Shown here one piece after another: positions 9,606 through 19,275 of a stretch of 64,000 nucleotides of DNA (positions are counted from its first letter, which is position 1; every line of letters starts with the position of its first letter). The position numbers and the translations under genes are program-made. The notes under the pieces are model-generated. The model saw only the letters and a list, made by a program, of their open reading frames with translations. It searched no databases and had not been told where the DNA came from. The stretch covers positions 248,001 to 312,000 of the forward strand of contig CBDDOJ010000001.1 of assembly GCA_965231865.1 (NCBI GenBank), given 5' to 3'. This stretch comes from WTGA01 sp965231865 (GTDB lineage Bacteria > Pseudomonadota > Gammaproteobacteria > Arenicellales > Poriferihabitantaceae).

Positions 9606-10649
9606 CCGGGGATTCCCTCATCTGCTGTACTGTTAACCGCCCTCTGCTGGTCATGGTTGCAGGACTGTGGCATCAAACATGTAACAGTAAAATACTCGGG
9701 TGGTGCGGGACCTGAATCTCCCTGTGAATTTCCATCCCGATGTCAATCATCACCTGCTCCCCAAATTATAAGTTGCAATACATGGATACTGAAATACACC
9801 TTCCAGTCTTTTTGCCCCATATTCCACAATTGAGCCACTTGAACCAGGAACTGCGGGTTCCAGGGTTCCGGCAATGGGCTGGATGGGAAAAAAGCACCAT
9901 CCCACCGACCCGACATTACCACCAATGCCCTGGATTTCCGTCTTTTCGCCACCGCCGCGTATTCATCCGGCCTGATCACGGAAATGAAACCGCCCACTGC
10001 AGGTGATCAACCAGGCTCATCCTGCCAGGCTGGAAAAGCCCGTTTTCATCCAGCGGGGCGAAAGGAGGTTTGTCGGCCAGCCGGCACCCATCCTGCTGGT
10101 TGAACCACTCACCGGTCCTTCCGGGATGTTCAGGGATGTCCTGGGGTGTTCTGGCCTTCTTCCGTTCATTGCCGGCCCGGGCGCTGTGATGCATCCCCTG
10201 CAAAATGACGGTATTCATACCCTGGCCCGGCAGACAGTGGATTCGCCACAGTTGGCCGGTTGGTCCGCCCTGCGAAATCGTTTCCGGCTTCAAGCTTTCT
10301 TCTCTGCCTGGGAGGACTGGAATATTGGGAGAAATACTTTCCAGCCAGTCACTTGGCCAGGCTCCTGCCAGTGGCTGTCCGGCCAGCCCAACCGGTTATT
10401 TTTCCGTTCAAATGGGGAAGGGAACCAGGCAAATCGATCTCCACCGAATCAACTGATATTTTTTTGAAAACTTGATTATACTACCGTCCAATCTACACAC
10501 TCAGGTGCCAATCAGGTACCCCTGATTTTCTTCCCCGGCATTCTAACACTAAAAGTACTGTCCTGCCGGATTATCAGGTCAGGTTTATTCCTGATCAACA
10601 AAAATTTCACTGACTGGGATCATTTACAATCACATAGTAAAATCAGAGC
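9606..10649. other. 1 kb gene-poor interval
   Basis: Both strands hold only short frames (up to about 155 codons) with no recognisable domain, signal peptide or plausible start, and the longest ones overlap each other on opposite strands. I saw no tRNA-like or repeat structure. The A+T-rich last 200 bases probably contain the promoter of the downstream acyltransferase gene. Confidence 0.5.
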
Positions 10650-11606
10650 ATGGACTCCAGCCTATGGTCGTTGCTGAAACGGCACTTTTCCTTCCGGAAC
10701 ATCCCGTTAATCCTGGGTATCCTGTTACTTCGGATGATGAGCTACCTGCCGATGCGGGTCATCTATGTTCTGGGGTCTGGAATGGGAGAAGTGCTGTACT
10801 GGGTCCATCACTCCCGCCGCCGGGTCACCATCACCAATCTTTCCAAATGCTTTCCAGCACTCTCCCCTGGAAAGATCAGGGCATTGGCCAGGGCACATTT
10901 CCGGAAACTGCTCATCGGCGCATTGACCATGCCCATCGCGTGGTGGGGTTCTTCGGACCGGATCGGCCGGATCTGCACCTACCGGAACCGGCAGATACTG
11001 GAGGATATCCAGAAAGACGGCAGGAATATCATTATTCTTGCTCCACATTTCGTCGGTCTTGAATTTTTGGGCATGTTCTTGTTCAGCCAGATGGAAATGT
11101 GCTCCATGTACCAGAAACACAGGAACCCGTTAATGAACGAATTCTTGCTTCAGCGAAGATCCAGATTTGGCAACCGGTTGTACAGCAAAAGATCATCCCT
11201 GTTCAGCCTGATAAAGATGATAAAATCCAGCGTTGCATTTTACTATCTTCCGGACCAGGACCCGGGTAAGAAACGGGGGGTATTTGCCAAATTCTACGGG
11301 GTCGAAACCGCAACCTATGACTCGCTGAACCGAATTACCAGACAAAGCAATGCCCTGGTCCTTCCCTGCATGGCAAGATTACAGCCCTTTGGAGGTGGAT
11401 ATGAAATCATTTTTGACCCGCCATTGAAACATTACCCCACAGGGAACGGGGTGGCGGATGCGGCCACCATGAATCAGGCGATTGAAAAACTGATCACCCA
11501 GGCACCGGAACAATACTTCTGGGCTCACAGGCGCTTCAAAACACGACCGCCCGGGGATGAGCCCTTTTACAAGCGCAAACGACGCAAGCGACGCAAACAC
11601 ACCTGA
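10650..11606 (+). CDS. LpxL/HtrB-family lipid A (lysophospholipid) acyltransferase
   Basis: The family transfers a secondary acyl chain onto the lipid A precursor at the inner membrane. The 318-residue protein starts with a hydrophobic anchor (NIPLILGILLLRMMSYLPM). It carries the acyltransferase motif APHFVGLEFLG (an H-x4-E catalytic pair) and the later block YYLPDQDPGKKRGVFAKFYG, and ends with AHRRFKTRPPG and a very basic tail. The length matches LpxL/LpxM. An Asp or Glu is accepted in the H-x4-D/E motif. Which acyl position it modifies is not readable. Confidence 0.9.
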   Translation: MDSSLWSLLKRHFSFRNIPLILGILLLRMMSYLPMRVIYVLGSGMGEVLYWVHHSRRRVTITNLSKCFPALSPGKIRALARAHFRKLLIGALTMPIAWWGSSDRIGRICTYRNRQILEDIQKDGRNIIILAPHFVGLEFLGMFLFSQMEMCSMYQKHRNPLMNEFLLQRRSRFGNRLYSKRSSLFSLIKMIKSSVAFYYLPDQDPGKKRGVFAKFYGVETATYDSLNRITRQSNALVLPCMARLQPFGGGYEIIFDPPLKHYPTGNGVADAATMNQAIEKLITQAPEQYFWAHRRFKTRPPGDEPFYKRKRRKRRKHT

Positions 11607-11667
11607 TCCGCTGCGTACACCAATCCTCCACAACCTCTTTAACCCTCAATCAGAACAGTTTACCAAC

Positions 11668-13044
11668 ATGCCCTCACAAGCCACCGAAACGTTTCAGAAA
11701 CAGGACAATTTATTTCTTCACCCCTGGGAAGATGTCAAAAACCTGGGGAAAAACCACCGTACCGTGATTGCCGCCGCTGACGGAATCTATGTCTCGGATA
11801 CCGACGGCAATCAATTGCTGGACGGGCCCGCTGGCATGTGGTGTGTCAATATTGGCCACCGGCGCCAGGAGATGGCCGATGCCATTGCCGGACAGGTCAT
11901 GCAAATGACCTATGCCAGCCCCTGGAGCCTGACTAGTGAACCGGCTGCGGTGCTGGCTGAAAAACTGTCTGAATTGTCGCCCGGGGACCTGAACCACGTT
12001 TTCTATACGACCTGTGGATCAACTGCCGTGGACTCGGCCCTGCGGTTTGTCATGTTCCGAAACAATGTGCTGGGCCAACCCCGGAAGAAACATGTCATCT
12101 CCCGGACCAATGCCTATCACGGGAGCACCTATCTGGCTGCCTCGGCCTCGGGGAAATCCCAGGACAAAACCTACCTCGACTCCATCGACCGGACTTTTCA
12201 CCATATTGCGGACCCTAACCTTATGGACAAACCGGAGGGGATGAGTATGGCGGAATACTGCGCGAATCGTGTGGACGCGCTGGAGAACAAGATTCATGAA
12301 ATTGGTGCAGAGAACGTGGCCGCATTTATCGCCGAACCGATCCTTGCATCAGGAGGGGTACTGCTGGCCCCGGAGGGGTATCATTCCGCCTGCCTGGAAG
12401 TATGCAGAAACCACGATGTGGTGTATATCTCCGACGAAGTGGTGACCGGTTTTGGGCGACTTGGGCACTTTTTCGCCTCTGAAGCCGTTTTCGATATTGT
12501 TCCCGATATCATCACCTGTGCAAAGGGAATCACTTCCGGCTATGTCCCCCTGGGAGCCTTCCTGGTGTCGGACAGGTTGCTCAAATCCATGGACCCCAAA
12601 GATCCCCAGGTTGTTTTTTCGAATGGCTTTACCTACTCCGGGCATCCCGTGGCCTGCACCGCTGCGCTGAAAAACATCGAGATCATGGAAAATGAAAACC
12701 TCATGGAGCATGTGCGCACCATCGCCCCCTACTTTCAGGATCAGCTCGCCACCCTCGCAGACCTTCCTGTAGTCACGGATGTACGGGGCCGTGGCTTGAT
12801 GGCCTGTGTGGAGTGCCACATGGAGGACCGGGGAGATCACTCCCCGGACATGGACTACAGGATCGGAAATCTCATCGACAAGCATTGCCAGCGACTCGGG
12901 TTGCTGGTCCGACCGATCATCAACATGTGTGTGATGTCGCCGCCGCTGGTAATCAACACCAAGCAGATTGACGAGCTGGTCAGCAAGTTGCGTCGGGGGA
13001 TTGAGCTGGCCATGGAAGAGGCGAAGTCAGAAAAAACCGGATGA
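11668..13044 (+). CDS. Class III aminotransferase, SpuC/omega-amine:pyruvate type
   Basis: This PLP enzyme moves an amino group from an omega-amine to pyruvate or another keto acid. The frame is open from 11557, but I start at MPSQATETFQKQ because the upstream part overlaps the acyltransferase gene. Visible features are FYTTCGSTAVDSALRF (cofactor phosphate contact), YISDEVVTGFGRLG (Asp to the pyridine nitrogen) and ITCAKGITSGYVPLGA with the Schiff-base Lys. At 458 residues the length and motifs fit the SpuC (putrescine:pyruvate) and beta-alanine:pyruvate groups. A PotDABC transporter and an amine oxidase lie 8-16 kb downstream, which supports an amine role only indirectly. Confidence 0.88.
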   Translation: MPSQATETFQKQDNLFLHPWEDVKNLGKNHRTVIAAADGIYVSDTDGNQLLDGPAGMWCVNIGHRRQEMADAIAGQVMQMTYASPWSLTSEPAAVLAEKLSELSPGDLNHVFYTTCGSTAVDSALRFVMFRNNVLGQPRKKHVISRTNAYHGSTYLAASASGKSQDKTYLDSIDRTFHHIADPNLMDKPEGMSMAEYCANRVDALENKIHEIGAENVAAFIAEPILASGGVLLAPEGYHSACLEVCRNHDVVYISDEVVTGFGRLGHFFASEAVFDIVPDIITCAKGITSGYVPLGAFLVSDRLLKSMDPKDPQVVFSNGFTYSGHPVACTAALKNIEIMENENLMEHVRTIAPYFQDQLATLADLPVVTDVRGRGLMACVECHMEDRGDHSPDMDYRIGNLIDKHCQRLGLLVRPIINMCVMSPPLVINTKQIDELVSKLRRGIELAMEEAKSEKTG

Positions 13045-13171
13045 CATGGGCTTGGTCCATTGTCGACCGGACGCCTTCCCTGGGAGTCTGCTCACCCGGA
13101 CGCCGGCAGGAAAAAAGATTGATGATTCGTGAGTATTTTCTGAAATAGAATCTTTATTTCATGTATATACA

Positions 13172-13189
13172 GGATTATTCTGATAATCC
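13172..13189. promoter_or_regulatory. Palindrome upstream of the OYE-family gene
   Basis: GGATTAT and ATAATCC form a perfect 7-base inverted repeat around TCTG, about 100 bases before the start of the oxidoreductase gene, in an A+T-rich stretch. The size and place suit an operator for a dimeric repressor. There is no T run after it, so a terminator is less likely. Confidence 0.4.
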
Positions 13190-13291
13190 GCATGATGCAG
13201 GGAATTTCATTCATGCCTGATTAAACCGCTTTTGAGACTGATTGCTCGCAACCCGGAACAGTACTCAAATATCCTGATGGAAGGAGCTGAA

Positions 13292-14545
13292 ATGAACGAA
13301 AAAACATCGGAGCCCAACTCTTCAACTTCCCACCATGTCCTTGGAAGCTCGCTGGACCTCCCCTGTGGTGCGGTTCTGAAGAACCGCCTCGCAAAGTCCG
13401 CCATGTCGGATTCCCTCGGAAACGGGGAAGGCGATCCCACCGGGGCGCAGGCCCGACTTTACGAAAGATGGGCCCAGGGCGGCGCGGCGGTTTCCATCAT
13501 CGGTGAAGTGCAGGGGGACCCCCGATTTCCGGAGAAACCGGGGAACCTGGTGTTCGGCGCCCGCAGCGATGGGCGTGCCATCCAGTCATTGGTCAACCGG
13601 GCCGTGATCGAGGAGGCTCACCTCTGGCCGCAACTTGGCCATGCCGGCGCTCTTTCGCACCCGCCGATCAGCCGGCCGAAAGGGCCCTCTGCCATCGACC
13701 TGCCCGGCCTTCAATGTGCCGGGATGTCCGGGGAAGAAGTCCGGGAACTGCCCGGCCTGTACGCACGCACCGCAGCGTTTGCGAAGAGTGCAGGATTCAC
13801 CGGTGTGCACATTCACGCTGGCCACGGCTTCCTGCTGAGTCAATTCCTCTCTCCCCTGTTCAATCGTCGCAACGATGGATACGGCGGCTCCGTGGAAGCC
13901 CGATGCCGAATCGTACTTCGGATCGTAGACGAAGTGCGTCGAGCAGTCGGGCCCTCGTATCCCATCGGAATCAAGATCAACTCAACAGACAAACTGGAAG
14001 GGGGATTGACGGAGGACGATGCGTTGGAGGTGGTGCGTCTTCTCGACCAGACCTCGGTGGACCTCATTGATATCAGCGGTGGCACCTATTTCCCCGGAGC
14101 CAGGGCGAGTTCGGACGGGGTGTCGGACAGCGGTCCGTATTTTCTGGATTTTGCGCGACGTGCCAAAGGAGTCACCCGGGTACCGCTCATGTTGACGGGG
14201 GGGTTCGCAAGACGCGAACAGGCCGTGGATGCCGTGGTGAGCGGCACCGTAGACATGGTAAGCCTGGCCCGGGGCATGGTCCTCGATCCGCAACTGGCAA
14301 ATTCCTGGTTGACCGGGAACGGCGGGGACCCGGAATTTCCGATATTCGACACCCCACCCCGGGGCGGGGTAACGGCCTGGTACACCATGCGGCTCACCGC
14401 CCTGGGAGAAGACACCGAGCACGCCTTCGTGCTAAACCCTAAGTCTGCCTTGCGTGCTTATGAAGAGCGTGATGCACAACGTTGCATCCAGTGGCAAAAA
14501 AAGTTCTCGCATCGGGGGGGCACTGGAGAACTTTGCGGAGATTAG
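13292..14545 (+). CDS. NADH:flavin oxidoreductase of the Old Yellow Enzyme family
   Basis: The 417-residue TIM-barrel flavoprotein reduces activated C=C bonds or dehydrogenates methylated amines, depending on subfamily. I choose the ATG of MNEKTSEPNSS because AGGAG precedes it by a good distance. Family motifs are LKNRLAKSAMSD (N-terminal FMN region), IHAGHGFLLSQFLSPLFNRR followed by DGYGGSVEARCRIV, and the C-terminal LTGGFARREQAVDAV with VDMVSLARGMVLDP. It lacks the C-terminal Fe-S and FAD/NAD domains of 2,4-dienoyl-CoA reductase and trimethylamine dehydrogenase, so it is the short single-domain type. The substrate is unknown. Confidence 0.88.
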   Translation: MNEKTSEPNSSTSHHVLGSSLDLPCGAVLKNRLAKSAMSDSLGNGEGDPTGAQARLYERWAQGGAAVSIIGEVQGDPRFPEKPGNLVFGARSDGRAIQSLVNRAVIEEAHLWPQLGHAGALSHPPISRPKGPSAIDLPGLQCAGMSGEEVRELPGLYARTAAFAKSAGFTGVHIHAGHGFLLSQFLSPLFNRRNDGYGGSVEARCRIVLRIVDEVRRAVGPSYPIGIKINSTDKLEGGLTEDDALEVVRLLDQTSVDLIDISGGTYFPGARASSDGVSDSGPYFLDFARRAKGVTRVPLMLTGGFARREQAVDAVVSGTVDMVSLARGMVLDPQLANSWLTGNGGDPEFPIFDTPPRGGVTAWYTMRLTALGEDTEHAFVLNPKSALRAYEERDAQRCIQWQKKFSHRGGTGELCGD

Positions 14546-14711
14546 GTCCCTTGTTTTCTGCAAAATTTTCGGGTTTTATTGTTACCCCCGCGCCAATGTG
14601 AAGTGCCATACCCGCTCCTACCGCAACCGTAGTGTAACTGGCAGATCATTTGTGATTACAACCCTGTCACAGCAAATCAGTCCGGCGAAAATTTTTCTAC
14701 GCAATCCAAAA

Positions 14712-15869
14712 TCAGGCCAGAGAACATTCCCGCACAAAGGGCATCAGGCTTGGGATACCGGGTTCGTAATCATATCCTCCGACTTTCCAGACATAACCCA
14801 GATGGGAAATCTGCTCCAGTTTCTCCATGATGCGCCCATCTGTGATCGGTTCCTCATCGCCGGTCATCCCCTTTCCAATCGCTTTCTTCAGCACGCTTCC
14901 ATGCAGAACCGGCTGTCCACTCTGTATGAAAGCATCAGCCACACTCCAGGCCACGTCCAGTAACATCATTTCTTCTATCTCGTCGAAACGGGTCTGGTAC
15001 ATGGCATCACGATCTCTGTGTGCTTCTGCCTCCACTTCCCACAGCATATCCAGGGCAACCTCGGTCTGCCCGGTTTGAGCCAGCCTGCGGGCCAGGCAAT
15101 CTCCCCATATCTGCAGGAAAAAAGGATAGCAATAGGTGCGCTCCGCGACATTCTCAACCACTCCGGGTGCAAGGGATACGCCCGCTTGTTCCAACGGCAC
15201 GGTGATCGCTTGCCCGGCTTCTTCCGGTGACAGACGTCCTAACGGGAATATCTTGCTACGCTCCCAGAAAGAGGCATTGGTCTTTCCCAGCGCAGACCTC
15301 AAGTTCGGAGTACCCGCCAGTACCAGCAGGAACGGGTTGCCCTCTGAACGCACGACCTGGCTCGCGTTCAGCAGGGATTCTGCAATCGGTACCTTTAATC
15401 TATGCGCTTCGTCAATGATCAGGATTAATGGTTTGTTCTGGCTTCTTTCCTGCAACAGCTTTCTTACTGTCGCTGACGGACGGGGCAGGTCTATTTCTGC
15501 ATTGGTTTGAACAAACCCGACGCCACCGGAGACCCCGCCAGACTTGATCCGGTCCCGTAATTTCGGATGATCCTCCGTCAGGCGAAGCGACAACTCGACC
15601 AGGGTTCCCATCTCATCCGGGGTTGCCCACAGAATATCCAGCTTCGCCCCTTCTTTCCGGAGGGTCTCTTTCTGCAAATAACGGAGCAGGGCTGTCTTTC
15701 CGTTGCCGCGCGGGCCGTAAACAATCATGTTCTGGTTGGCCGGTTCCCGATTCCTCAGGGCTTCGACACAATCCTGGAAATATTCCTGTTCCTGCTTGCG
15801 TCCAGCCAGATAGGGCGGTACCACACCGGTACCCGGCGTAAACAGGTGTTTCAGGTTTGTATCACTCAT
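14712..15869 (-). CDS. ORC1/Cdc6-like AAA+ ATPase
   Basis: The protein (about 385 residues from MSDTNLKHLFTPG) begins with a short lead-in, PPYLAGRKQEQEYFQDCVEA. It then shows Walker A (YGPRGNGKTALLRYL), Walker B (LILIIDEAHRLKVP) and a sensor-1-like segment (LVLAGTPNLRSAL). The C-terminal third looks like a winged helix. This is the pattern of AAA_16/ORC-type ATPases that turn up in mobile and defence regions, often as single genes of unknown role. It diverges from the Fic gene across about 175 bases, so the two may share a regulatory region. No nuclease or TOPRIM partner is next to it. Confidence 0.75.
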   Translation of the reverse strand: MSDTNLKHLFTPGTGVVPPYLAGRKQEQEYFQDCVEALRNREPANQNMIVYGPRGNGKTALLRYLQKETLRKEGAKLDILWATPDEMGTLVELSLRLTEDHPKLRDRIKSGGVSGGVGFVQTNAEIDLPRPSATVRKLLQERSQNKPLILIIDEAHRLKVPIAESLLNASQVVRSEGNPFLLVLAGTPNLRSALGKTNASFWERSKIFPLGRLSPEEAGQAITVPLEQAGVSLAPGVVENVAERTYCYPFFLQIWGDCLARRLAQTGQTEVALDMLWEVEAEAHRDRDAMYQTRFDEIEEMMLLDVAWSVADAFIQSGQPVLHGSVLKKAIGKGMTGDEEPITDGRIMEKLEQISHLGYVWKVGGYDYEPGIPSLMPFVRECSLA

Positions 15870-15977
15870 TTTCTCTCTCACGCAAACCACGATGCCGGGA
15901 AACCTAGACCATGGCTGAACTGCATGAGGTCTATTGTCAATCGTAACTTAAAAAGACCCGCCTGTTCGCAACAAATC

Positions 15978-16036
15978 TGCGGATTTTATTCGCCTTTGCG
16001 GAGAATATCTCTCATAATATCCGCATAAACTACGGA
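15978..16036. promoter_or_regulatory. Possible operator array between the AAA and Fic genes
   Basis: TGCGGA (15997-16002) and TCCGCA (16020-16025) form an inverted pair. Further half-site-like words CTGCGGA and ACGGA lie on each side, close before the GTG start of the Fic gene. The words resemble the TTACGGA/TCCGTAA operators of the TacA-like gene at 41.9 kb. This suggests autoregulation but could be chance. Confidence 0.35.
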
Positions 16037-16044
16037 GATTATGA

Positions 16045-17157
16045 GTGCCCTACCTATGGGAACAGAATGAATGGCCGGATTTAAGATGGGATACGGGGCG
16101 GCTTTCAAAGCTGCTTGCCAGAGTATCCCATGAACAGGGGCGCTTGCTGGGCAGGATGGAATCCCTGGGCGTAGACCTACGAAATGAAGCCCATCTCCGA
16201 ACCCTTACCGAAGATGTTATCAAGTCGAGCGAGATCGAAGGCGAGCAACTCGGTCCGGACCAGGTCCGATCCGCCATAGCTCGCCGGCTTGGAATGGACA
16301 TTGCCGGGCTCGTGCCTGCTGACAGGGAGGTTGAAGGCGTCGTTGAGATGACCCTCGATGCGACCGGTAAGTTTGATGAGCCGTTGACTGAAGAACGGCT
16401 ATACGGCTGGCATGCTGCCCTCTTCCCCACCGGGCACAGCGGTATGACCAGAATAATCGCTGGCGCCTGGCGCGATGACTGTGACGGACCGATGCAGGTT
16501 GTATCCGGGCCGATGGGCCGTGAGAAAGTCCACTACGAGGCTCCACCGGCTGAGCGCGTCGCCGATGAGATGGCACGATTCCTGGCGTGGTTTGCCGACC
16601 CGGGAGACGAACACCCGCTACTGGTTGCCGCGTTGGCGCACTTGTGGTTTATAACGATCCATCCGTTCGACGATGGGAATGGCCGAATCGCCCGCGCAAT
16701 CACAGATATGGCTCTTGCGCGGTCAGAGAAAACCCGGCAACGCTTTTTCAGCCTGTCTTCACAAATCAGGGCCGAGCGTAAGGACTACTACCAGGCTCTC
16801 GAATGGACGCAGAAGGGCAACATGGATGTAACGCGCTGGCAGGAGTGGCTCCTTGGATGCCTGCATCGGGCAATCGAAGGAAGTTCGGAAACCCTCGACG
16901 CCATCATGGTCAAGGCGGGGTTCTGGAACCGGTTCGCGAAAGAGCCCCTCAATAACCGGCAAATAAGGGTTCTGGACAAGTTACTCGATGGTTTCGAGGG
17001 AAAATTGACCAGCTCAAAATGGGCCAAAATCACGAAATTCTCCCAGGACACCGCGTCCCGTGACATCAAGGACCTGATTGAACGCGGCGCCCTCAGGAAG
17101 GACCCTGGCGGAGGACGCAGTACGAGTTACTCGATCGTAGAGCCGTATCGTCTATGA
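16045..17157 (+). CDS. Fic-domain protein with N-terminal DUF4172-like domain
   Basis: Fic enzymes transfer AMP or another nucleotide moiety to target proteins. The full active motif HPFDDGNGRIAR is present (His near residue 206), so this one should be competent. The N-terminal inhibitory motif SSEIEGE is also present, with the blocking Glu near residue 65, which marks a self-inhibited (class II) Fic. The first 60 residues (YLWEQNEWPDLRWDTGRLSK) match the DUF4172-like lead domain, and a C-terminal winged helix (KWAKITKFSQDTASRDIKDL) probably binds DNA. The start is GTG; an ATG four bases upstream is out of frame and closes after nine codons. Confidence 0.88.
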   Translation: MPYLWEQNEWPDLRWDTGRLSKLLARVSHEQGRLLGRMESLGVDLRNEAHLRTLTEDVIKSSEIEGEQLGPDQVRSAIARRLGMDIAGLVPADREVEGVVEMTLDATGKFDEPLTEERLYGWHAALFPTGHSGMTRIIAGAWRDDCDGPMQVVSGPMGREKVHYEAPPAERVADEMARFLAWFADPGDEHPLLVAALAHLWFITIHPFDDGNGRIARAITDMALARSEKTRQRFFSLSSQIRAERKDYYQALEWTQKGNMDVTRWQEWLLGCLHRAIEGSSETLDAIMVKAGFWNRFAKEPLNNRQIRVLDKLLDGFEGKLTSSKWAKITKFSQDTASRDIKDLIERGALRKDPGGGRSTSYSIVEPYRL

Positions 17158-17245
17158 GCCCCATCCCAGCCCACTGATACCCGTTCACACACCGAAGATC
17201 CTGCACAAAACTTCCTTCAGGATACACACGGAGTCTGACAACGCC

Positions 17246-18130
17246 TTACCCCTGTAAAAACGTATCGTTGTCTTCCTCCAGCAAACGAACCACTTTCAAA
17301 TGGTTGGCCTCAAAGCCAAAGTGATGGACCGCGCGGGCATAGGTATCCGTAGTAAGCTTGCACATCGGAAGCGTAATTCCCAAATTTTCTGCCATCTCCA
17401 TCGCCAGTTTCATATCCTTGTGCGCCAATCCAACCGTAAAGGATGGATCATAGTCACCATTCAGGATGGGGGGACCGTACCGATCCGACACATAGCTTTT
17501 GCCGGTGCTGTTCTGGATGATGGAGAGCATCCGGCGGTTGTCCACGCCTCCCTTGATGCCCAACATCAGCGCTTCCGACAGTGCCAGGGAATGCAGATAA
17601 CACAATACTACCTGGGCAATCTTGGCCGAACAGCCTGCACCATGCGGCCCGAGGTAACTGATGTTCTCCCCGATGACCTCAAGAACGGGCAAAAACCGCT
17701 GGAACACCGATTCCTGGCCACCGACCAGAACGGTCAGCTTCCCAGCCCGTGCACCTTCATCTCCACCCGAGACCGGTGCATCCAGACAGTCGACCTGCCG
17801 CTTGTCTGCGGCTTCGACAATTTGCCTGCAGACCTCCAGATTGTTCGTGCTGAAGTCGACCCATGCGGAACCCGGTTTGATGTTATCGAACAGGCCCTGC
17901 TCAAAGGCCACCTGGGCCACCTGCTGCGGCCCTGGCAGGGAGGTCATCACGAGGTCGGCATCGGCAACGGCCTGTGCAACCGAAGCGGCACACCAGGCAC
18001 CCAGCTCAACCAGCCGGTTGGATTTTCCGGCATCCAGATCAAAGACACCGACCTCATACTGGCCGTTCAGGATCAGATTTTCTGCCATGGGATTTCCCAT
18101 TACTCCCAGACCAATAAATGCGATTTTCAT
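17246..18130 (-). CDS. 3-hydroxyisobutyrate dehydrogenase / tartronate semialdehyde reductase family
   Basis: This NAD(P)-dependent beta-hydroxyacid dehydrogenase has 294 residues. The N-terminal Rossmann motif IGLGVMGNPMAENL binds the cofactor. The substrate motif is DAPVSGGDEGARAGKLTVLV, and the catalytic Lys probably lies in GAGCSAKIAQVVL. The C-terminal part has FTVGLAHKDMKLAMEMAEN. The cofactor strand ends in D (VGVFDLDAGK), which favours NAD over NADP. Family members act on 3-hydroxyisobutyrate, tartronate semialdehyde, serine and similar short acids, so the exact substrate is open. It diverges from the racemase-like gene. Confidence 0.87.
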   Translation of the reverse strand: MKIAFIGLGVMGNPMAENLILNGQYEVGVFDLDAGKSNRLVELGAWCAASVAQAVADADLVMTSLPGPQQVAQVAFEQGLFDNIKPGSAWVDFSTNNLEVCRQIVEAADKRQVDCLDAPVSGGDEGARAGKLTVLVGGQESVFQRFLPVLEVIGENISYLGPHGAGCSAKIAQVVLCYLHSLALSEALMLGIKGGVDNRRMLSIIQNSTGKSYVSDRYGPPILNGDYDPSFTVGLAHKDMKLAMEMAENLGITLPMCKLTTDTYARAVHHFGFEANHLKVVRLLEEDNDTFLQG

Positions 18131-18449
18131 GTCATATAAAAAGGTAGAACCGGTCCCCTGTGAAGTTGCCCAGGAACCCGTTATGTTAAAAATAGTGATT
18201 TATCTCCAGGTTTCACCTATCGAACTCGCGGACTTCCGTAATAAGGCCGGATGTCGGCAGCCAATTCTCCTGTAAATCTCCCCGCGGCACTCAAATTCAG
18301 CGTGCGCCCAACAAAATAACCGCACGGATTCCATGCTGTTTCAGGGCAATTTTACCATTGCCGCAAAGAGAGAAAATTTATTCCATTTATTCCAGGACGA
18401 CTTTAGACTATGCCATTCCCTTCAAAACAGCATCGCAGGTACCTGTCTT
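18131..18449. other. Intergenic region between divergent genes
   Basis: About 320 bases separate the dehydrogenase and racemase-like starts. The racemase frame is open through the last third (from 18333), but MKPERWFNPDN at 18450 aligns better with where family members begin. I recognise nothing else in it. Confidence 0.4.
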
Positions 18450-19271
18450 ATGAAACCGGAGAGATGGTTCAATCCAGACAACAAATTGTTTCCTCATCAG
18501 GTTGGCTTTACTTCACCGCCTCACGACTTTGATGCCGCCCCCACCGATTTTCTGCGTATCGCACCGAAAACAGTGGGGGTCCATGGTAGGATGCTGCATG
18601 TTCCGGGCTATCAGCATGAGTTGACACAGCGTACAGACAACTTTCATCTCCTGGAGGAATTTGTCGAATGCATGGCCAACAATGGAGCGGATGTATGTGG
18701 TCAGGTCGGCACGAACTGGGTGCATGCAGGGGGTCGCACCCCTCAGCAAATCGAAGCATTTTGTGACCGCATGGGCGATATGTATGCAACCCCCCTGCAC
18801 ATGGCCGGCCTGTGCCTGGTCGAGGGATTACGGGCCCTGAACGTGGAAAAAGTGGCCCTGAATTCAGTCTACTACTGGCCGGACTGGCGAGACGGGATTG
18901 CCCGGTTTCTGGGAGAGGCCGGATTTGACCTGGTGTATGTGGGTAATTTTGTCGATCAGGGTTTTTATGCCACACAGCAGGATGTCAATGATCTGACCTG
19001 GATATTTCCCGGGGACCTGGCGGAAAAATCCATGGCCTGGATTGCGGAGCAGGCTCCCGAAGCCGAGGCCATCGTGGTCAGCGGCATGCCCAACTTCAGG
19101 GGGGCCGACGGGTTGCCGCAACGCATGGTTTCCATCGGCGGCCGGCTGGAGGGAATCCTCGGCAAACCCATTGTTTCGTCTGACGCAGCGCTGTATTGGA
19201 GAATTTTCAAAACCCTGGGCATTCGCCCCGAGGGGAACCACGGGACACTGTTTGACACTCTCATCGGATAA
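18450..19271 (+). CDS. Asp/Glu racemase-superfamily protein (maleate isomerase / arylmalonate decarboxylase-like)
   Basis: At 273 residues this fits the maleate cis-trans isomerase, arylmalonate decarboxylase and EutA branch of the Asp/Glu racemase fold. Typical landmarks are QHELTQRTDNFHLLEEFVEC, GLCLVEGLRALNVEKVAL with YYWPDW, and IVVSGMPNFRGADGLPQRMV near the C-terminus. Family enzymes use one or two catalytic cysteines, in G-C-T-S-G and S-C-T-N-x-R contexts. Here the second site reads VVSGMPNFR with no Cys, and the first reads ADVCGQVGTN, where Cys is shifted. The chemistry may therefore differ from known members. It is followed after four bases by a sulfotransferase gene. Confidence 0.7.
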   Translation: MKPERWFNPDNKLFPHQVGFTSPPHDFDAAPTDFLRIAPKTVGVHGRMLHVPGYQHELTQRTDNFHLLEEFVECMANNGADVCGQVGTNWVHAGGRTPQQIEAFCDRMGDMYATPLHMAGLCLVEGLRALNVEKVALNSVYYWPDWRDGIARFLGEAGFDLVYVGNFVDQGFYATQQDVNDLTWIFPGDLAEKSMAWIAEQAPEAEAIVVSGMPNFRGADGLPQRMVSIGGRLEGILGKPIVSSDAALYWRIFKTLGIRPEGNHGTLFDTLIG

Positions 19272-19275
19272 CACC

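Noticed and set aside
9976..10467. Overlapping frames of 105 (minus) and 154 (plus) codons in the gene-poor interval
   Set aside because: No family resemblance, no ribosome site, and the two strands compete; typical of chance open frames in G+C-rich DNA.
13292..14545. OYE-family protein as 2,4-dienoyl-CoA reductase
   Set aside because: It lacks the C-terminal Fe-S and FAD/NAD-binding domains of that enzyme.
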